A stretch of DNA of 64,000 nucleotides from Halisarca cf. caerulea (lineage: Eukaryota; Porifera; Demospongiae; Chondrillida; Halisarcidae), in NCBI GenBank assembly GCA_963170055.1, contig CAUJGJ010000135.1, positions 672,001-736,000 of the forward strand, written 5' to 3'. Shown here piece after piece: positions 41,128 through 55,400 of this stretch. Position 1 is the first letter of the stretch. Each line of letters starts with the position of its first letter. Made by a program: the position numbers and the translations under genes. The notes below the pieces were generated by a model. The model saw only the letters and a program-made list of their open reading frames with translations. It was not told where the DNA came from and did not search any database.

Positions 41128-43370
41128 TCACATGTTCTCAAACATTTCAACACGGCTCTTGGTGTTGCCTTGTCTTATTTGCCGCAGAGTTTTGTACTTG
41201 TCAACTCCCATCTTGACATTCTGGGCATGGATTACATCATCCCGGGTCTGCTTAGATTCCACACGAGTAGCAGCCAAGTCCTTTGTCAACTCCTGTGACA
41301 ATGTTAAAAATGAAACAGGATGATTCTTTGAGCTACCATATAAGAGGCAAAAGTTTGGTCATGCTCTATTCTTACAAGTCAATTCATAAAGGATAACTCA
41401 CATGCAGTCTTTCTGCCATATTCTTATCTTTTTCTTGCAAAGTTACTCTTTCAAGCTCAGATCCCACATTTGTCACTCCTTCCATTGATAAATCAGTGGT
41501 GCCACCTTCCGGCTTATCATCGTCGTCATCTTGGTAGTGACTAGTTGGAACAGAACTAATACTCTGCAAACGTTTCAGGTCTTCCTCCTGCTTCTTCCTA
41601 GCCTCAGATAGCTATAGAAAAATACAAAGGCATGTATGGCTAGATATTTACATACAAGATGTGCATAATGGGTCCAGAAAAGTGATATCTACATATCTAT
41701 AATTCAGTAGAGCTGGATTTGTCTGTTTGCAAACTTCTCCCACAGCTTAATTAAGTGCAATTGACTTGAAAAGTGGAATACTTGCAAGGGGTCTTGTGGA
41801 GAGTGTCATGGTGGGGTAGACAGAGGATGTTTCTCACCGCCTGGAAAGAGTGCCACATGAATTCTTTTTGTGCAGAAAAGACACCATGAATTCCTATATG
41901 TTTATGCATATGTGGTATTCCGGAGACTATATACACATACTAAACAAACAATTTTTTCTGATGCAATGCTTCCAATCACAATTGGCATGAGTTAAAGAGA
42001 CTCATAAATTTTCATTTCTCTCTAACATTTTCCAATGCATACCAGGGACAATTATAACCATTTTGGGGTGGTCGCTAGTCTGGCCTGATAAGGTAGTTCT
42101 GATTGAACAATGCCAAAAACACAAGCGCGATAGTGTGCGAGCCAAGCACTTGCTTCACTCGCACACTATCTCACATGCATATTTTAATTAGTGCATCAGA
42201 ACACAACATTAGTCAGTGAATTCATCTCTGTAAGAGTAAAACATGACTGGGCTGCTGTAAGCATGCAGACCCCAAATCAACATCATGTATATCATAGAGA
42301 CACCATAATACTATATAGTGTCTAATAGATGGTGCCATGCAGCATAGTGAGCCTCTAGTGGTTGCAAATATGGATACTTAGCACAAAGAATGCTTCCTTT
42401 GCCATTGTGTAGCAACATTGAACTTTCACTTCAATCATGCCCAATTTTTTTTTCCTCTAGCGTTGGTAGATAATGATGAATTGTACGTAGATGACATTGC
42501 AAGAGAATTCCTGCTTTAAGAGTCTCAATAGAGGCATGGTCAAGAACATTTCTAGTTTAAGATTTGTTGAAGCACTGATCCAGGCCTTTGATATGCAGTG
42601 ATACAATAAATTCTCATATGTCTTGCATATGTTGCTAGGTTTAAACTTTGTTGACCCATAGATTATAATCTATGGTTGGCCTGACATGTATGTCAGGCCA
42701 GATATAAAATGCTTGGCCAACTACAGTATATCTCCAAACATTTGTCCGGTGACCAATTGTTATAATTGTCCCTGCATACTTTCCTTGGTACCCATATACT
42801 CATATACCAATATGTTACATGTCGTTCAAAATCATGCAGTGCTCAACTCAACAATGCACATGTTGCAACATAGCTTTGGCAGGCTTACCAGCTACTTCAA
42901 TTATAGTAATAATATATGTACCTGAAACATCCCCAAATTACAACAATAATGTGATCTATTGGTACTAACCAAACTAAAAAAGGGAGTGATCCTTTTTAGC
43001 AAATACACTGGCTCTGCTTATACTACTTCCGTTTGATACCATACTATGGTATGGATTGAAAAAAGGTAACACTATAGTGGTTGGTGTTTGTCATTGCTGT
43101 TTCTTGTTAGCAGTGTTTACTTCAGCGACATTAGCACTTTATGTTTGACTGTTTCCGGTTAGCACTTGGCTGTTTTCAGTTTGCGAAATACCGCACGTAT
43201 TATTCTCTTCCCCTCAACTTTGCATGTTTGTGATGACTTTGGTTGCATTTTAATCCACTAATGCTAAAAGTCCTGTTGTAAGCTTTGGTAAAGGTGCAAT
43301 TGACCCATGCTCCTATTTCTTAACTACAGTACAAACCATCTTCTTTGGAACAATCTTCTCTTTAAGTCTA

Positions 43371-43413
<43 letters not shown>

Positions 43414-46400
43414 TATCTCTATATGAGTAATCCGATTCCAAAAAATTGATGATCCGTTTTCTCCAGAACATGTTCAAAGGCATTCTCTGGCGATCTTCCT
43501 CTCTCATTCTCATCACCAAAGGACTATGAAGTAAATTTTGACAATGCACTGCCTTGTATGCTATTTAAATCTCGATTTAAAGTCTCTGTTAGCGATTCAC
43601 ATCTCTCAGTCAGCGTTTGCCATTTCTCGGTTAGCGCTTTACCCTTTGCTGTTAACATTTAATGTTTCTTTATTAGCGGTAGTGTCACAAATGATTCTCG
43701 TTTTGTAGAATTGTATTATTGCTTCATGTTACCTTTTTCAGGTCCATACTGTGAAACTGGTATCACACCGAAGAAGCAATGCAGAAATATGTGTGTTGAC
43801 TCCAAAAACATACCACTTAATGTACAAAGCAAGATATGCAACATGCACACCTGTCGCTTAAGCTGCTCAGCTTCATAGGCTTTCTTTTCCGCATCCTTTG
43901 CCATCTCTTTAGCCTTCTGTTCAATCAACTTAGACTTCTTTGTCTGTATTAAAAGGGAATAATAAGAATGTTGTAAAGCATCTTTAAATGGCCAGATGGA
44001 ATGCCTCCAGTAACGGGGCAACTCGATTTGGCCAAGCCAGTCTAATAAATTGACAATTTTGTATACCTGAGCAACAACACATCTGCCTGAAAGGGCGATC
44101 AAATTAAGGCTGTAAATAACGTTACCATTTCTTCATTTTGTTGCTTCTGAGCTGCAGCTTCTTCCTTAGCCTTTCTCCTCTCCTCCTCTGCCTGTGATTG
44201 CCTCCTGGCCAATTCTTCGGCTTCTCTTTCGGCTTTAACAGCTTTCTCTTCCAGCTGTGAAGCAGCATCTTTTGAGCGAGTTAAATCTAATAGAATTAAG
44301 GTCTTCATGATGGTCACTGACTATGCTATTGGCATCCACAGCAAATATGAAAATGTTTGCTTCAAAAAGAATCAGTATAATCTAATGCATTATTGAAATC
44401 TCCTTAAACACAGAATTCATTTTTAAAATGCATATCAAACATACATACATGGAATCCCAAACTCGCAAGTGAATTCCCACTTTTGCAGTAGTACAGTACG
44501 AACCAGTTTAAAGGTAACGCTAATGACGCTTAGCGTCTATAGTTTCCGTTTCTCGCATATTTTGACGGAAGAGTAACGTTAACCTTTTCGCGTTTCGCGG
44601 TTGCCTAATGAGCGTTTAGCGTTTGACGGTTTCCGGTTATCGTTTGGCGGTTTGCACTTGTCACTTGTGACATTCACAGAATACAACCGTTGTCCTTTAA
44701 GAACGATCTTCCCTTTGTCTCTAAGCATACGTACGACTTCTCCGTAAGAACGAACCGACTCCAAATACAGTTGGATGATACGTTGCTTCCAATACAAGTT
44801 CAAAGGCATTTCTCTCTACTTTCTTTCTTTCGTCAAAGACCACAAGTACACTGTACGTAGATGGGACAAGATGCGGCCATTTTATGTAGACGATCGATGT
44901 CCCTTCTCGGTTCACGTTTCTCGCTCAGTGTTTAGCATTTCGCCTTTGGCCCTTTTCCCATTAGCGGTTAGCAGTTAGCGTTTTTCTTTTAGCGGTATAG
45001 TCGCGGTCGAGCTTCGTTTTGCGGAATTGCATTGTCGTTTCGCGTTACCTTTAAACTGGTTCGTACTGTATAAAAGTGGATGACTACAACTCCTAAAAAA
45101 ATTTAACTGCGAATGCACTTCAAACAACAAAAGAGAAGCTCTTCTCGAATGAGATTCTTAGCGGTTGAGGCACACCTAATACCTGACCAACAGAAAAATT
45201 TACACTCAAAATAGAAACATAATATGAAAGCAAACTTTATGAGACAAACGTACAGTGGCAATTACAAATATGGCAACAACTACCCGCGGGTTGCCCTCAT
45301 CAGGCCCTCAGTTTCCTGCAGGCCATCCGTGGGCACCCGCACCTATCAGCACTTTCCAATGATAAATGTGCGATGTCACAATTACTTAATGACGTTTCGT
45401 GACGTTTTTGCTCGCGTGCATCCATTAAGATGGCGGCTTCGATTACTCAAGCTCGATCGTTGTGATCGTTTACCAAGAAATGAATTATTGCCGCAAATAT
45501 ATTCCGTTTATACAGTGATTGCGACATGGTTGTCAATAGCAACCGCAATTTCTTTTGCCTGCAATATTCTTCACTATCTTCTGATCACAATACACCCAAA
45601 CTTACAATTATAGTCCCTACTAGAGCCTAGAAAAGCTTGGAAGAACACCGATTGTTGAAAAATGAGCAATGTATGGGAGGGTAGGAGGGTTAATGCGAAT
45701 TTTGCCCATTACACAAGCATATTTTTATTTCTATCAATATCATAATACATGTCAGAGGCCCTTTCAAGAAGTTAGATATCTGCAAATTCAATACACAATG
45801 CCCCTCTAACGATTACTAGCAAACCATACGGTAGGCATGGAAATAATGTTACCATTTTGAAGCGAATTTTGCAAAAAAAAAAACTTTGAGCAAACTTCCA
45901 TCGAACTTTGAAAGAATTTCCATCAAACTTCATGCCAACTACTACCGAAGTACGCGGAACTTCGCTTCGAACTTCGTGCAAACCTTTACCGAAGTACGTG
46001 AAACTTCGAAAGAACTTTGCTCTAACTTTGCCCTAACTTCGATCGAACTTTGCAAACTATATTCTTCGCAAGGTAACATTATTTCTGTGCCCTACATATT
46101 AGAATATCTTCCCCAAAACGATGGTAGTAAAGAATAAACCAGACAACCGGACACAAAAAATAGCACTGGATTCATACATCCAACTGGAATGAAAAACTTT
46201 AAACCTCTCTCTACACCAGACCAAGTACACTAATGTGAAATCTGAGAGCGATGTAATCCCATTATTAATGTCCTTCACATTCAAAGTGACAATTCAAAGG
46301 AATCCTTAGACTGGTCCACACCAGGTCATCTCAAAAGAATAATGTAACACAAGTAGTCGTTAGGAACCCGTCTTCAACACAAAGTAATGTAACTGTCTGA

Positions 46401-49400
46401 AATTCTCTGCAAGACATATTTATACTGATCTTTTCCTTACCTTCACGTGCAACCTCCATTTCTTTCTTGAAAGCTTCTAGACGAGCTTCCATCTCACGCT
46501 TTTCTCTTTCAGCATCTTCTCTAGCTTGTTTTTCACGCTGCAGTTGTGCTCTGGGGTAAACAAAAATATGGAACATTATATACATGTAAAGTACTGCTCA
46601 AAATTACCAAGAAAACCTACATGACCTGTAAGGCACATGATGTTACTATATTCATGATTTCATCGATGTATCAATTTCAACACTACTAGTCCAACAAATA
46701 ACATACGTAGATGCAGACACATATGTATATACCTAAAGGTAGTCTATGTAACTATGAACAATCCTGTTATGGTTCCTATAATTTTCCAATATTTCATGGA
46801 AAAGTGCCTCCAGAATGAGTAAATACATGTCAGTGACGTCACACAAAAATGGTGACTACCTGGAAAATGGCTTCAAATTGGCATTTCTCTGAGCTGTAAC
46901 TTCTGTTTATACTCTAACTCTTGTCAAAAAGTAGTGTTCCCTAATTTCTAGTCTTTGATTCTAATATTTTTTTCCGCTAAGAAGTTTGAACATATTGTCT
47001 TTTTGTAGGCCTGTTTGCCTCACTTTTTGCTTGTTTATTATCTGTTGAAGCTTAGGGCAGTGTCAATCATTTGGACGTTCGAGTTTTAATCAAAAATCGG
47101 TAAAATAATAGAATGAATATAGACATGCATACCTTCTAGTATGTCATATTCACCAAATTTACTTTTCAAAAGGAGTAAAGCATCTATTTCAGCCTCCCAC
47201 TAGTAAATGTACGTATGCCAACCATGAAAGGAAACCGACAATTCCGCCATTTTGTGCCTAATTTTTTGACCCTAATTTGCAATCAAATTTCCCTAGTTTT
47301 TCGTCGCGCTTCCGGATCTAACCATCGTATTATTGCTGACCTTGACCTGAAATTTACTCCGCTGAAAAATTAGGGAATATATGGTACTTTTATTTGAGTT
47401 AATTCCTTTTTCAATACAGTGACCCTTTAATTTTATCCAGTGAAGTAGTTTAACAGTCCTGCAACATTACCTTTCCATTTGCTTGGAGTGCTTTTCTTCA
47501 CGAGCTTGGGCTTTCATTGACTGCACTTCAATGGTATCTGGCTTCCTTCTTCTCATGTAAAGTTCATGATTGCCAATGCACAATGCCAGTATACGCTTGT
47601 TAATTCGAAGTCGTGGTGAGTAGAAGACAAAATCCTGCCCCAAAAATAAACAGGAAGTCACTAATGCAAAGGGAATCAATGTGTTTAATTGCATGAAGAC
47701 TATCTATGCTGAGGAACCTTGGCAATGTGTACATAAACAGTGGCACTGAATGGCAAACGTATGGTACGGTTGGGATAATATAAAATAAATTAAAGTTTAT
47801 ATCATGTTCCGCAGTGTGTGTGTACTATGTATGTACGTAGTACAGTGTGTAATAGCTCAGTGCAATAACAGAGAATACTGCAATTGTGTGAGCAATACAT
47901 AGCACAATTGCACATTAGTAATTTATAAATGCAATAGTGCTCTACTGTGCCTTTAGGAAGTCTTCCCATGCTGTTTTACCATTGGTTAAACTTCTAGCTT
48001 ATTTTATTATGCCTTTAAACACAGAATTCATTTTAATAACGCATACCAAACAAACACAGAATCCTGAACTTGTGAGCGAATTGCAGAGTTCCACCCAAGT
48101 ACAAAAGGGGGGTTGGTGGCTACAGTTAATTGAGTACACATTTCAAACGACCAAAGAGAAGTTCTTCTCGAAGGAGATTCTTCATGGTTGAAACATACTT
48201 AACACTAAAACTATTAAATATACTTTACACTTTAAAGGCGTAAAACGAGAATATACTGAAACAACATGGCTGCTCACTGTTGTCGGTCTTAGTATTCTTC
48301 AAAACAGTTCTTGTCGTCATATTTCTGTTGCAAAGTTCCACAAGACTTCAGATGCGGGGATAAACTTTTCGATAGCTTCACGGAGCTTCTTCTCACTTGG
48401 AAAATGATTATGTAGTAGGAGCGATTTCTCTGATTAGCCCTTACGAATTTCGGCACTGTCGGAATATCAATGCTTTGCAGAATCACCAAGATCACGGCTA
48501 AGAGAGGCTGCTTGAGATCACGGCGTGATTTATTTGGGATCACGGCGTGAAGTCGGTGTGAAATATTTGGGATCACGGTGTAGCTTAGTGGGGATCACGG
48601 CGTGAAGGGTCCGTGGTCGCAGCGTGAAGGAATTACTTTACGGAAACTTTTTAAAAGTGTATACCGTATAATAGTCATCAAACCTATTGCACAAAGTTAA
48701 ACTCCAGCAAACACATGACCTCCAGAGGCAAAAGCACAATAGAGGCAAGATGCATCATGCACAAACAGTGAACAAAAAGTAAACTTACAGGTGCTTTCTT
48801 GTCAATGGGTTTGATGGTGAATTTCTTATCATTGTAAGAAATATTTTTAATTTCACTCCACGGGAATCCAATCTTAGGTGTCAGTTTATCTTCCTTTTCA
48901 TACACGTTCAAACCTAATGCATCCACACCTAGCCACAACTCTGTCCCCCTTTTGTTTTTGATGTTGAAATAGTTGACACCATACATATCCAGGTCTTGTG
49001 CAATTTTGAGATACTCCATCATTGCATCCTCCCTGAAAAGTAAAAATCAATTATGGGACACACAAATATGTAAGTGGCACTGCAATTCACCTATGTATGT
49101 GTAGAGGAGACATAGATTTGACAGAACTTTATTACTGTCCCTGTTTAGACTAGTCTTATTGTTAGTAGTTATGTGCTTATCACCTTTTACTGTAAAGAAC
49201 TGATTGTTCACACACCATCAGACAGAGATATAGGTTATGTATTGTATTGCTAAGAGAGGGAAGAGAGTGTTTTTGGACAAGAATTATTGAGTTGTTTAGT
49301 GAAGTGTTCTCGTTCGACTCGAGGTCTCTCGGGTGTATGCGCTAGTAGTAGGCAACAGCGTTACAGTTGGAGGTCCTGCCGAGACATCTCGCAAGAAGGG

Positions 49401-52400
49401 TGAAACGGTCCAATCATGAACGTGGTTAGAGGGCCTGTGAGTAGATACCCCTTCTATTTACGCGAGATTCGGGTGTTTGGTTTTTGATTGGTGATTGTGA
49501 CTCCCCAGTATGGCTGATATGTCTCAAGTCACCAGTTTTCCCCTTCAGTCGAAAAAACTGACGAACGCCTACCTCAAGTGCATCGCGAAGGAACTCGGGC
49601 TCCCAACAAAAGCCACACGCGAAGACCTGCTGCAAATGGTCGTTGGGCGGTTAGAAGACGACAATCGACAGGCGAGCAACACGCAAGTGGATGTCAGCGA
49701 GGGCCACGTCAGGCTGCAGGACGTCGGCGGCATCTTCTTGGACGTAGAACTTCGTGACGAACCGGAGGAGGAGACAGATGATTCTGAGGAGGAGCCCGCT
49801 GCGAGCGAGAACAGTCGTAAACCCGACTTGGAGCAGCTTCTGAAGGACAAGGAAGCCCTTGTACACGAGGTCCAAGCTCAGCGAAGACGCCTGGAACACC
49901 TATGGACCAAGAACTGCACCCTTTTGGGCCTAATTGATGCCAGAGACGAGGAAATAGCTTCCCTCAAGGCTGATTTGGAATCGTTGCACGAAATGCGGCA
50001 GCAGATTCCTCCTGGTACCCCGCAAGTGCACGTGAGTTGCCCCAGTATTGTTGATGCTAGTATTGGTTCACCAAGTGTTGGGGTGTCTGCAACCTGTGTT
50101 GCCACACCACCATCCCACCAATCCACACTCACTCCCACATCTACCACACATGTGTCCTTACCGACTCTGAAGCGAAAGGGACAAGCTCCTCCTGTTGAAC
50201 CCTTCTCTGGTGACAATCCAGATCTAACCTTTGATGATTGGCTACCAACCTTGGAGCGAGCCACCCAGTGGAACAACTGGAACCAACAGGAGGCCCTTCT
50301 CCAGCTGGCAGGTCATCTCAAGGGGCGGGCACGACAAGAGTGGTCCCTTTTGGGAGACACAGAGAAGAGTGATTATAGTCTGGCTGTCACAGTTATGCGA
50401 GGAAGGTTAGACCCCAACAACCGCACCCTTGCAGCACAAGACTTCCGTCACATGCAGCAGCAGAAGGATGAGACCGTGGCTGATTTCATGAGACGATTGG
50501 AACGCACCTTCAGTCATGCGTATGGTAAGGATCCACTAACGAAGGAGAGCCGTGACCTTCTCCTCTATGGACAACTATTAGATGGACTCAAAGAAGAGGT
50601 AGCCAGGAGCCCGACTGTGTCTGGAGCTACGACCTACACTCAGCTTTGTCTGGCTGCTAAAGCAGAGGAGAGACGCAGGAATGAGTTAGAGAGACGCCGA
50701 CTATATCGGAAAGGCGTGGCAGAGGAGTCAAAGAATCCTCCTGTATCCACCAGCCGGAAACCACCAGCACCACACACCCCATCAGGATCATTCTCTCAGC
50801 CTTCAGGACAGACCGGAGTTAGCCAACAAGCCAAACGTTCCTGCTACCAATGTGGAGCAGTTGGTCACATTGCACGTAACAGCAACAAGAGGAAGCCAAC
50901 CGAAAGCACAAGCGGTGGGAACACTACACAGACATGGTCCAGGAAAGTTACCACAGAGTCTCCCCAGGGAGATGATCCTGGAAACTACCTCTTGGTATTG
51001 TGTTGCTAAGAGAGGGAAGAGAGTGTTTTTGGACAAGAATTATTGAGTTGTTTAGTGAAGTGTTCTCGTTCGACTCGAGGTCTCTCGGGTGTATGCGCTA
51101 GTAGTAGGCAACAGCGTTACATATGTACTGTGGTGATTAAAAGTACTGAGTCAGAAAATCGCATCTTGCACGCAGGCAGTTCGTGAGCATCAAATTTCAC
51201 ATGTGTGTTTAACGCATGGATAGTGCCACCAAATACACAGATCCTAATAAGTACTTTGATATTTCGTTCTTCTATTCTCTCGGCAAAGAAGTAGCTCCTG
51301 ATTCGGTTGTACTAGAAGAAGTTTTCGTTGATGGTTCGAAATAAAACCAAGGCAGTAATCTCTTTACCGAATCCCCGCCTTTGTATGAGACTTTTGAGAC
51401 GTATTTGTAGCCTTTCAAAAGGTTTCGATCGAACGAATGGCTATTCCAAACCTCTACAAGACTTTTCTTCCGTGCATCAACATATCAAAGTTAAATTTGT
51501 TTCAATCCTTTCGTTGTGGTGTGTTGTGTCAACGCATCAAGAAGTTTGCATGATGCGCAATGTTCACGAATGAACACAACGTGTGACGCTGATGCAACGC
51601 AAGGCAACACATCTTATTGTGAATCCACCTTTAGAAGGCAGTCCACTGTGGTATCTGCCTTCTGTCCAACAGTCTTCCTCCCAGTGAAATATCCACCAAC
51701 GAAATTTAGTTACAAGTAGTGATTTGTCATTCTGTTAACCAATTTTAAATTTTGATTACTTTAACAATCTGGTGCCAATCTCAGCTTAGAGCACTTACGG
51801 TAGGGATCAAAAAAAAGTTTACATGTTGTAATAGTAATACACATCGTTTTACGCAGTGATTACCAAGCGTAGTGGAAAAATCACTCCCTGTTATTGTGTT
51901 GCGTATTACAGATCATTTAGGGCTGCGCAATTTTGTATCACCAATGAGTCACACACACTAACATTAGATGCGCGCACATTTTATCTTGTTGACCAATGAC
52001 AAAATGGCCGTAGTGGCAACCTTGAAAATATCGTTCACTGAGTCTTTTAATTTAGTTTCAAAGTCTTTGAAATCAAGGAAAATTGCAATCGATGTTGATT
52101 ATGACTCTTCGGAAGACACTATAGAAACCCATGGAGTAGACGGGTGTTCTTGCTCGTTATCAGCTCGTAGCCTACCATAAGCTTATATCTCCAAGATCGT
52201 TCCCATTTTGCTAAGGAGAACGCGTGGTTTAGTGTTTTGGTTCAGAAAGAGAGCATTGCCATCTTGATGTGTGATTTTCCGAACTAGTAAGTTGTGACAT
52301 TGGCCAAGAAATCTCCACGTGGGTTGGCCAACGCCTGTTCAAAGACATACTAGAAACAAGGTCAAAGTTCAACCAATGTTTGAAGAGCACAGAAAGACTT

Positions 52401-55400
52401 CCTAAAGGCACAACAGAGCAAACTTGCGCTACGTAATTATACTATGTATTAACGGTATTCTCTGTTATTATGCAGAGTAATTGTGCACAGTAATACATAC
52501 GTAATACGCACGTATTGCGGATTGCAATATAAACTTTTTTTGATCCCTACTGTACACCACCTACTTTTGAAACATACATTGTAGCAATCACTGCCAATTC
52601 CACTAAGATTAGCTGTTGAAACCCCTATATTTAACTTCCTTTCTTGTTAAAATGCCATTTCGTCCATTCTTTAGTCACTATTAGTCATACAAATGACATA
52701 TATTACTTACTTGGGCATCTTTGAATCTTGAATGGGTACAAAGCGGCTATATTTGGGGGTACATGTGGTGAAATTTGTCATCACAATCAAAATATACGGG
52801 AGGAACAATTCACTGCTGAATTTGATTGAATTTGCCTCAAGCGAAATTCAGCGATGTAGATCTAACCAATGATGCTTCTGGCTAGACACCTGAACATTTT
52901 CACTTACAAAAAGGGTACAAAAACACTTCTAAAAGTTTGTGCCAATATATTGGCTTATGGACGTTACGGGTCTAACGATGACAATAGAACGCGGGCGTTA
53001 AAAGGTTAAATAGTGGATAAAATCCAGTGTATCCTTCGATCCAACATACATAGTTATGACGAAACACACCAACACATAAATTGTAAATTCTTGATTTACC
53101 TCAATACAGACTTGTGTTCTCCATACCAGGTAACAATTCGCTCCTCCCATTGCTCTCTAGTCAGTTTGTGCTGATCAACCACTCTGGACAGGATAGAATA
53201 AACACAAATATTTATAAAAAATATTTGCAAAATATACAAAATTAGTACAATTTACATGAAAAAAGGGTTGTCACAAGCCTAGCCACCTGAATAAAGTAAA
53301 ACTGGTCTTTAGCTGGTCAATTTCAATCATGTACAACAGAGTTAAAGGCCTTGCTTACACAACTGCAGATTTGGCAGTATACGTATCAAAACCTATTCAT
53401 TTGGGCTTCCACTTATGTACAGTACTTCCCATAGTAATTTTAACAATAATTTATAATGAACAAACAAATGAATGAATGACAAACAAATGTGAAATGAACA
53501 AACGGGCAAACCCTTGAACCAATCACGTGATAACATGATGTTCTAAAAAAAATATTGTAACTTCCACAAACAGTGTTTCCCACAGAAAGAAATTGCGACA
53601 GGGTGCCAAGGAGGTCCTGGCAGTTCATTGTCGTCTGTACTATACTCTAAATATATACTGGGGGAAACACGACACAAAGACATCATTGCTTCAACCAGTG
53701 GGTGTTTTTTTCCAAGTGTGCATGCAAAGACAAGTCCGCAAAATGAGTTCACTTTCTTCTAGTCTGCGGCTCTCAAAGAAATGGTTATCCTACCATTCCT
53801 TGCCAGTTCCCACTTTTCTGGTAATGGTGCCTGTGTCATAAATTTCTTTAGGAGTATGATATGTCTGGCTTTGAGACACAGTGGCCTTCTGATGTGAGTA
53901 AATCCATGATCTGAGAATAAGCTTCCCTAATCTGTTTAGATATAAAATTTGCTATTTCATGAAGCTGGAATAAACCAAAATGTTCATCTACACGCTCCAA
54001 TACAGGAAGTATGGGAATAATACTTCGCCTTCTGCTTAAACATATTGACGCTTCCACTATCACGTGATCGATAAGAATGAACAAAGGGGGAATGAAGAAT
54101 TTAAAAGGATGAGATTTATGCAAAAAACATATAAAAACACACTTAAAAATGGAAAAAAAGATGCGAAAAACATTGAAACAAGGTAAGGTTGTTTGCTACA
54201 CAGGGCTGGATGGGCATAGGGATGGACGTGCATAGGGCTAGACATACATAGGGCTAGGCAGCCATAGGGATAGGCATACATGGGGCTAGACAGGCATAGA
54301 GCTAGACAGAGGTGGGTTGGACTGGTTACAGTGTGCATACTCCTAAATCCCACAGCTAAATATTAACGCAGGATGTAGGAATTTGCACACTGTACCCAGT
54401 CCAACCCACCTCTACCTAGGTCTATGCCCATTTAGCCCCATGTATGCCTATCCCTATGCCCGCCTATCCCTATGCACGTCTAGCCCTATGCCCGTCTAGC
54501 CCTGTGTAGCAAACAATTTTACCTTGTTCCAATGTTTTTTGACGTTTGACAAGTTTTATCCCTACATCTTTTTTCCATTTTAAAACGCTTTTTTATAATT
54601 ATGGTTCTTGTCCATATACTTTTTGCTTGCCAATAAAGGTTATAGGAAGTCAGGGCCGTACCTAGCTATGGGGCAGGGGGGGCAACTGCCCCCCTGGAAA
54701 ACTGGCTTCAGAATGAAAATAAATTCTAGCCACTTTGGTTTACAGCAAAATCTGAAGCTACAGCACACAAATAAGCTATATTGTGGATTAAAACTACCTT
54801 TTCTCAACGTTCCACTGATATTAAGCTGGTTCGGCGACATTTCGTTCCTGTAAAACTGAGTGCGACCGTTCTTTGTTCTAAATAACAACACTGCAGGCGG
54901 CCATTTTGTTCATATCCTGCGTGCGTACACGTGACTATCATGTGCATGTGCTGACTCAGTAACACGTGCTAGTGCTGATGGAGTGCTGAATAAACATGAA
55001 TGTGGCCATGGAATCAAGCGAGGATGATCTTGAAGCTGAGCCAGAGCCTTATACATATGATATGTAATTATAAGGGGTGGCATGATATGATAATTATGCA
55101 TGACTCTGCTGCACATTTGATCATTGAGTATTATATCAGATTCTATGCATGACTTTCACTGCTGCAACAAGAAGACATGCAGGTATACATTTAAGACATA
55201 TAAAGTTTTAGAATTTCTTTATACCTGGCTGCCCCCCCTGAAGAAAAAAGTTATGTACGGCCCTGGAAGTGGCTGTCATGCAAAACTGTATAGCCACAAA
55301 CAGAATTTATCCAAGTCACCCACTATTAGTGGCATATGCAAGCATAACAATATTGATAGCAAGTAAATGTCAATGTAGCCAAAGTATGCATAGAGCTATA

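Larger units (their letters stand above)
49239..51121 (+). mobile_element. Gag-only LTR retrotransposon
   Basis: Direct repeats of 127 bp (49239-49365 and 50995-51121) differ only at one or two bases near the start and end in ...GGCAACAGCGTTACA. The 5' repeat is followed by TTGGAGGTCCTGCCGAGA, a primer-binding-site-like segment. Only a gag frame lies between; protease, reverse transcriptase and integrase are absent. It sits in an ERM intron, antisense to ERM. The near-identical repeats imply a young insertion that needs pol from elsewhere. Confidence 0.85.

Noticed and set aside
45224..45613. Plus-strand 129 aa frame in an ERM intron
   Set aside because: GC-richer than its surroundings but without a motif or partner exon; more likely a repeat fragment.
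49510..51009. Gag frame as a domesticated host gene
   Set aside because: It is flanked by near-identical LTRs and its stop lies in the LTR, so a recent retrotransposon is the simpler reading.
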